From Solirubrobacteraceae bacterium (GTDB lineage Bacteria; Actinomycetota; Thermoleophilia; Solirubrobacterales; Solirubrobacteraceae), in the NCBI GenBank assembly GCA_030043235.1, contig JASHYF010000224.1:1-8001 (forward strand): a stretch of DNA of 8,001 bases, in the 5' to 3' direction. This document shows, one piece after another, positions 6,171 through 8,001 of this stretch (positions within the stretch are counted from its first letter, which is position 1; every line of letters begins with the position of its first letter). The position numbers were made by a program, and so were the translations under genes. The notes below the pieces were generated by a model. That model worked only from the letters and a program-made list of their open reading frames with translations. It was not told where the DNA came from and searched no databases.

Positions 6171-7289
6171 TCAGGCTGACACGGCCCGTGCATGCTCGGG
6201 GACCCAGCGCGCCTGGGCGAGAGTGGTGAACTCCGGCCATTGCGTCGCCGGACCGGGAGGCCGGCGCACGAGCTGCGGAAGCCCTCGAGGCAGCTCCGAC
6301 AGTCGTTCGCCCGCCGGCGACTTTCGCAGGTGGTCGGTCACGGTCTCGACGGCAGTCCTGATCACCTGATTGCGGCGACCCCGACTCATCAGGTTGCTGC
6401 CCATAGCGTCGAGATCGTGCACGGTGGGCTGGATGAGCATGACCTCGGCGCCTGCGCCGCGTAGGCGCCCGGCCTCACTCCCCAGCTGCCGGCCGGCGTT
6501 CTGGCGTATCGCGTATGCAAGCCCCTCGCCGAGCGTACGGGGCGCTCCCGCATGTAGGGAGGACATCGGGTTGAGAGCAAGCACGAGATCCAGCCCCTCA
6601 TCCACGAGGACGTCGAGGTTCGAGACGGAGTGCAAGCCGCCGTCGACGTAACGGCGTCCGCCGAGCTCCACGGCCCGAAAGAAGCCGGGAACCGCGCACG
6701 AGGCGGCCACCGCGTCCGGCAACTCGACGGTTGGGGCCTCGGCGCTGCCAAATGCCACTCTCCGGCCCGTCTGGTAATCCACCGCCATCGCCCAGTAGTT
6801 GGGGTGAGGAGCCCATGGCTCTGCGCACACCCGGCGCACGGTGTCCTTGAGCGGCTCGGTCGAGACGGGGCCAAGAGGCATCCAGCCGGCAAGCAGAGCG
6901 GCCGGCGAGTACTTGTAGGGGCGCGCCAGCGCAGAGATCGCCAGGCGCCAGGAGCCAGGCCCCAGCTGTGGGATGCCACGATGCAGGCGGTAGCTTGCAC
7001 CCGCCGCGCGATCGGCCTCCGACGCAGGCTCGCCATTGACGTCGCGCAATCCCGAGAAGCTTTCGCCTGCCGAGTGCGCGACCATGAACCAGGGGGGCAC
7101 TCCGCACGCCAACAGCGCTCCAACCATGGCTCCCGCAGAGGTGCCGACGATGTAGTCAGAGCTCCCCGGATCCCAGCCCGTCTCGCGAGCGATCGCGTGC
7201 AGGGCGCCCGTCAGCCAAGCTCCTCCGAGCACGCCGCCGGCGCCCAAGACCAGACCAATCCTCGGCCCCTCCATGTCGGTCATTCCCAC
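6171..7289 (-). CDS. Patatin-like phospholipase family protein
   Basis: This encodes a 372-residue patatin-domain serine lipid acyl hydrolase that would cleave fatty acyl esters from phospholipids or neutral lipids. All the motifs are present: the oxyanion loop GLVLGAGGVLGGAW (12-25), the nucleophile elbow GTSAG (49-53, Ser51), AASCAVPGFF (195-204), and the DGG motif (216-218) with catalytic Asp216. The patatin domain spans roughly residues 10-240. The C-terminal 130 residues continue with a helical, arginine-rich region containing IQPTVHDLDAMGSNLMS, common in bacterial relatives. No signal peptide or transmembrane segment is seen. Start choice is uncertain: GTG at 7289 (used here), ATG at 7283 or ATG at 7274. 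The last has GGGAA about 8 nt upstream and enters the domain at once. It is divergent from the WS/DGAT gene, and this context suggests a role in lipid turnover. Confidence 0.92.
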   Translation of the reverse strand: MGMTDMEGPRIGLVLGAGGVLGGAWLTGALHAIARETGWDPGSSDYIVGTSAGAMVGALLACGVPPWFMVAHSAGESFSGLRDVNGEPASEADRAAGASYRLHRGIPQLGPGSWRLAISALARPYKYSPAALLAGWMPLGPVSTEPLKDTVRRVCAEPWAPHPNYWAMAVDYQTGRRVAFGSAEAPTVELPDAVAASCAVPGFFRAVELGGRRYVDGGLHSVSNLDVLVDEGLDLVLALNPMSSLHAGAPRTLGEGLAYAIRQNAGRQLGSEAGRLRGAGAEVMLIQPTVHDLDAMGSNLMSRGRRNQVIRTAVETVTDHLRKSPAGERLSELPRGLPQLVRRPPGPATQWPEFTTLAQARWVPEHARAVSA

Positions 7290-7466
7290 ACATTACCCCG
7301 GCGAGCGGCTGGAACGGCATGTCTGACCGAGGCGATCGCATCACCCACGCCTCACGAACAGCCTGCAAATCGAGGGAGGGCGGAGAGCGGAGAGCGGGAG
7401 GGCGCCGTGGAGATCCAGCCGATGTTGGCACGGGACGGGACGCCCGCGCAGGCGCTCGAGTCGCTG

Positions 7467-7506
7467 ATCCGTGGATATCCGGACCCAGGTGCGGGATACC
7501 CCGGAT
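7467..7506. repeat. Operator-like cluster of GGAT/ATCC repeats upstream of WS/DGAT
   Basis: Within 40 bp there are ATCC (7467), the palindrome GGATATCC (7473-7480), GGATACCC (7494-7501) and GGAT (7503-7506). The two GGATAyCC boxes start 21 bp apart, two helical turns. ATCCGG (7477-7482) and CCGGAT (7501-7506) also form an inverted repeat around an 18-nt loop. The cluster lies about 80-115 bp upstream of the WS/DGAT ATG. A regulator site is inference, and no family is assigned. Confidence 0.45.
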
Positions 7507-7571
7507 GAGAAACGAAGCCCCCGCAAATAGCGTTCTTGGGTGAGGAGGGCAGCTTTCGGGAAGTCTCATGC

Positions 7572-7576
7572 GGAGG
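7572..7576 (+). promoter_or_regulatory. Shine-Dalgarno site of WS/DGAT gene
   Basis: GGAGG lies 7 nt before ATG 7584 and fixes that start. It is the only strong Shine-Dalgarno sequence seen ahead of any gene in the window. Confidence 0.85.
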
Positions 7577-7583
7577 CACGCAA

Positions 7584-8001
7584 ATGAGCGAGCACCTCAC
7601 ACCGCTCGACGCGACGTTCTTGGAGTTGGAACAGGCCGATGAGAGCGCGCACATGCACATCGGGGGGGTGCTCGTCTTCGATCCTCTGCCGGACGGCGGC
7701 CCGCCCTCGCGCGAGGCGTTGTGCCAGCATCTTGCAAACCGGCTGGGACGGCTGCCGCGCTATGGACAGCGCCTGTCGCAACCGCACACCGGCGGGCTGT
7801 CGTGGCCCGAGTGGGAGGACGATCCCGACTTCGACATAGGCAGGCACCTCACCCGCGCGGCACTCCCCGCGCCGGGAGGCTATGAGGAGCTCCAGGAGTG
7901 GGCATCGGCTTTCTTCTCCCAGCGGCTGGATCGTCATCGCCCGCTGTGGGAGATGGCGATGGTCGAGGGGCTCGCTGACAGTCGATGGGCCCTTGCACAC
8001 A
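7584..8001 (+). CDS. WS/DGAT wax ester synthase / acyl-CoA:diacylglycerol acyltransferase (N-terminal part)
   Basis: The first 139 codons of a wax ester synthase/diacylglycerol acyltransferase are present, and the rest lies beyond the window. This family joins acyl-CoA to fatty alcohols or diacylglycerol to make storage wax esters or triacylglycerol at the membrane face. The N-terminus is diagnostic: LTPLDATFLELEQADESAHM (5-24), then HIGGVLVFDP (25-34), RLGRLPRYGQRL (53-64), DPDFDIGRHL (80-89) and PLWEMAMVEG (120-129). The catalytic HHxxxDG motif is expected just after the last visible residues (WALAH, 135-139), so activity cannot be judged here. The ATG at 7584 is fixed by GGAGG 7 nt upstream. 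The gene is divergent from the patatin-like hydrolase, suggesting opposing roles in acyl storage and release. Similarity to the condensation-domain superfamily is expected, but the N-terminal signature makes WS/DGAT by far the likeliest call. Confidence 0.92.
   Translation, partial: MSEHLTPLDATFLELEQADESAHMHIGGVLVFDPLPDGGPPSREALCQHLANRLGRLPRYGQRLSQPHTGGLSWPEWEDDPDFDIGRHLTRAALPAPGGYEELQEWASAFFSQRLDRHRPLWEMAMVEGLADSRWALAH

Larger units (their letters stand above)
7290..7583. promoter_or_regulatory. Divergent intergenic region, patatin / WS-DGAT
   Basis: This 294-bp gap separates divergently transcribed lipid genes and should contain both promoters. It holds a purine-rich tract (about 7374-7405, with GGAGAGC repeated), a cluster of GGAT/ATCC elements at 7467-7506 and the ribosome-binding site of the downstream gene. 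No confident -35/-10 pair was identified. A 74-codon plus-strand frame at 7319-7543 has no family resemblance or ribosome-binding site and is not called. Confidence 0.5.

Noticed and set aside
7374..7405. Purine-rich GGAGAGC repeat as a regulatory tract
   Set aside because: Only two imperfect short copies in a compositionally biased stretch. Nothing ties it to a known element.
7319..7543. 74-codon plus-strand small ORF in the patatin/WS-DGAT gap
   Set aside because: It has no Shine-Dalgarno sequence, an Arg/Gly-rich composition and no family likeness, and it overlaps the operator-like repeats.
7566..8000. 144-codon minus-strand frame opposite the WS/DGAT start
   Set aside because: The plus-strand frame has a strong ribosome-binding site and the diagnostic WS/DGAT N-terminus. 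The minus-strand frame is its shadow.

Overview
The window is very GC-rich, with strong third-position G/C bias, and carries tightly packed genes of an actinobacterial kind. Two coupled coenzyme F420-type proteins, a WS/DGAT wax-ester/triacylglycerol synthase, a MGAT-like acyltransferase and a secreted COG3786-type L,D-transpeptidase together suggest a free-living actinobacterium, perhaps a Thermoleophilia/Solirubrobacterales-like lineage. The taxonomic placement is inference from gene content and composition; there is no rRNA or other marker in the window.

Layout. Positions 1-2701 (minus) hold about 900 codons of a long PurL-type phosphoribosylformylglycinamidine synthase whose C-terminus lies outside the window. 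It keeps most family landmarks but several usually conserved residues are changed. Positions 2702-2970 are non-coding and contain three tandem copies of a 27-bp unit and a strong 12-bp hairpin. Next come two minus-strand genes overlapping by 4 nt: a luciferase-like F420-dependent oxidoreductase (3384-4214) and a small split-barrel PPOX/F420 protein (2971-3387). A 63-bp divergent gap leads to a plus-strand exported L,D-transpeptidase (4278-5060). It converges on a minus-strand acyltransferase (5146-6000), which lies downstream of a minus-strand patatin-like phospholipase (6171-7289). A 294-bp divergent region with an operator-like repeat separates the phospholipase from a plus-strand WS/DGAT (7584 to beyond the window end).

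How the genes may work together. The right half looks like a neutral-lipid and phospholipid neighbourhood: an acyl hydrolase, an acyltransferase and a wax-ester/TAG synthase. The centre is a two-gene F420 redox unit of unknown substrate. The left end is purine biosynthesis, or a divergent paralog of it, with no other pur gene visible. I see no mobile element, CRISPR array, tRNA or rRNA. No clearly new multi-gene system is evident. The best leads are the altered PurL motifs, the repeats upstream of purL, and the repeat cluster upstream of the WS/DGAT gene.
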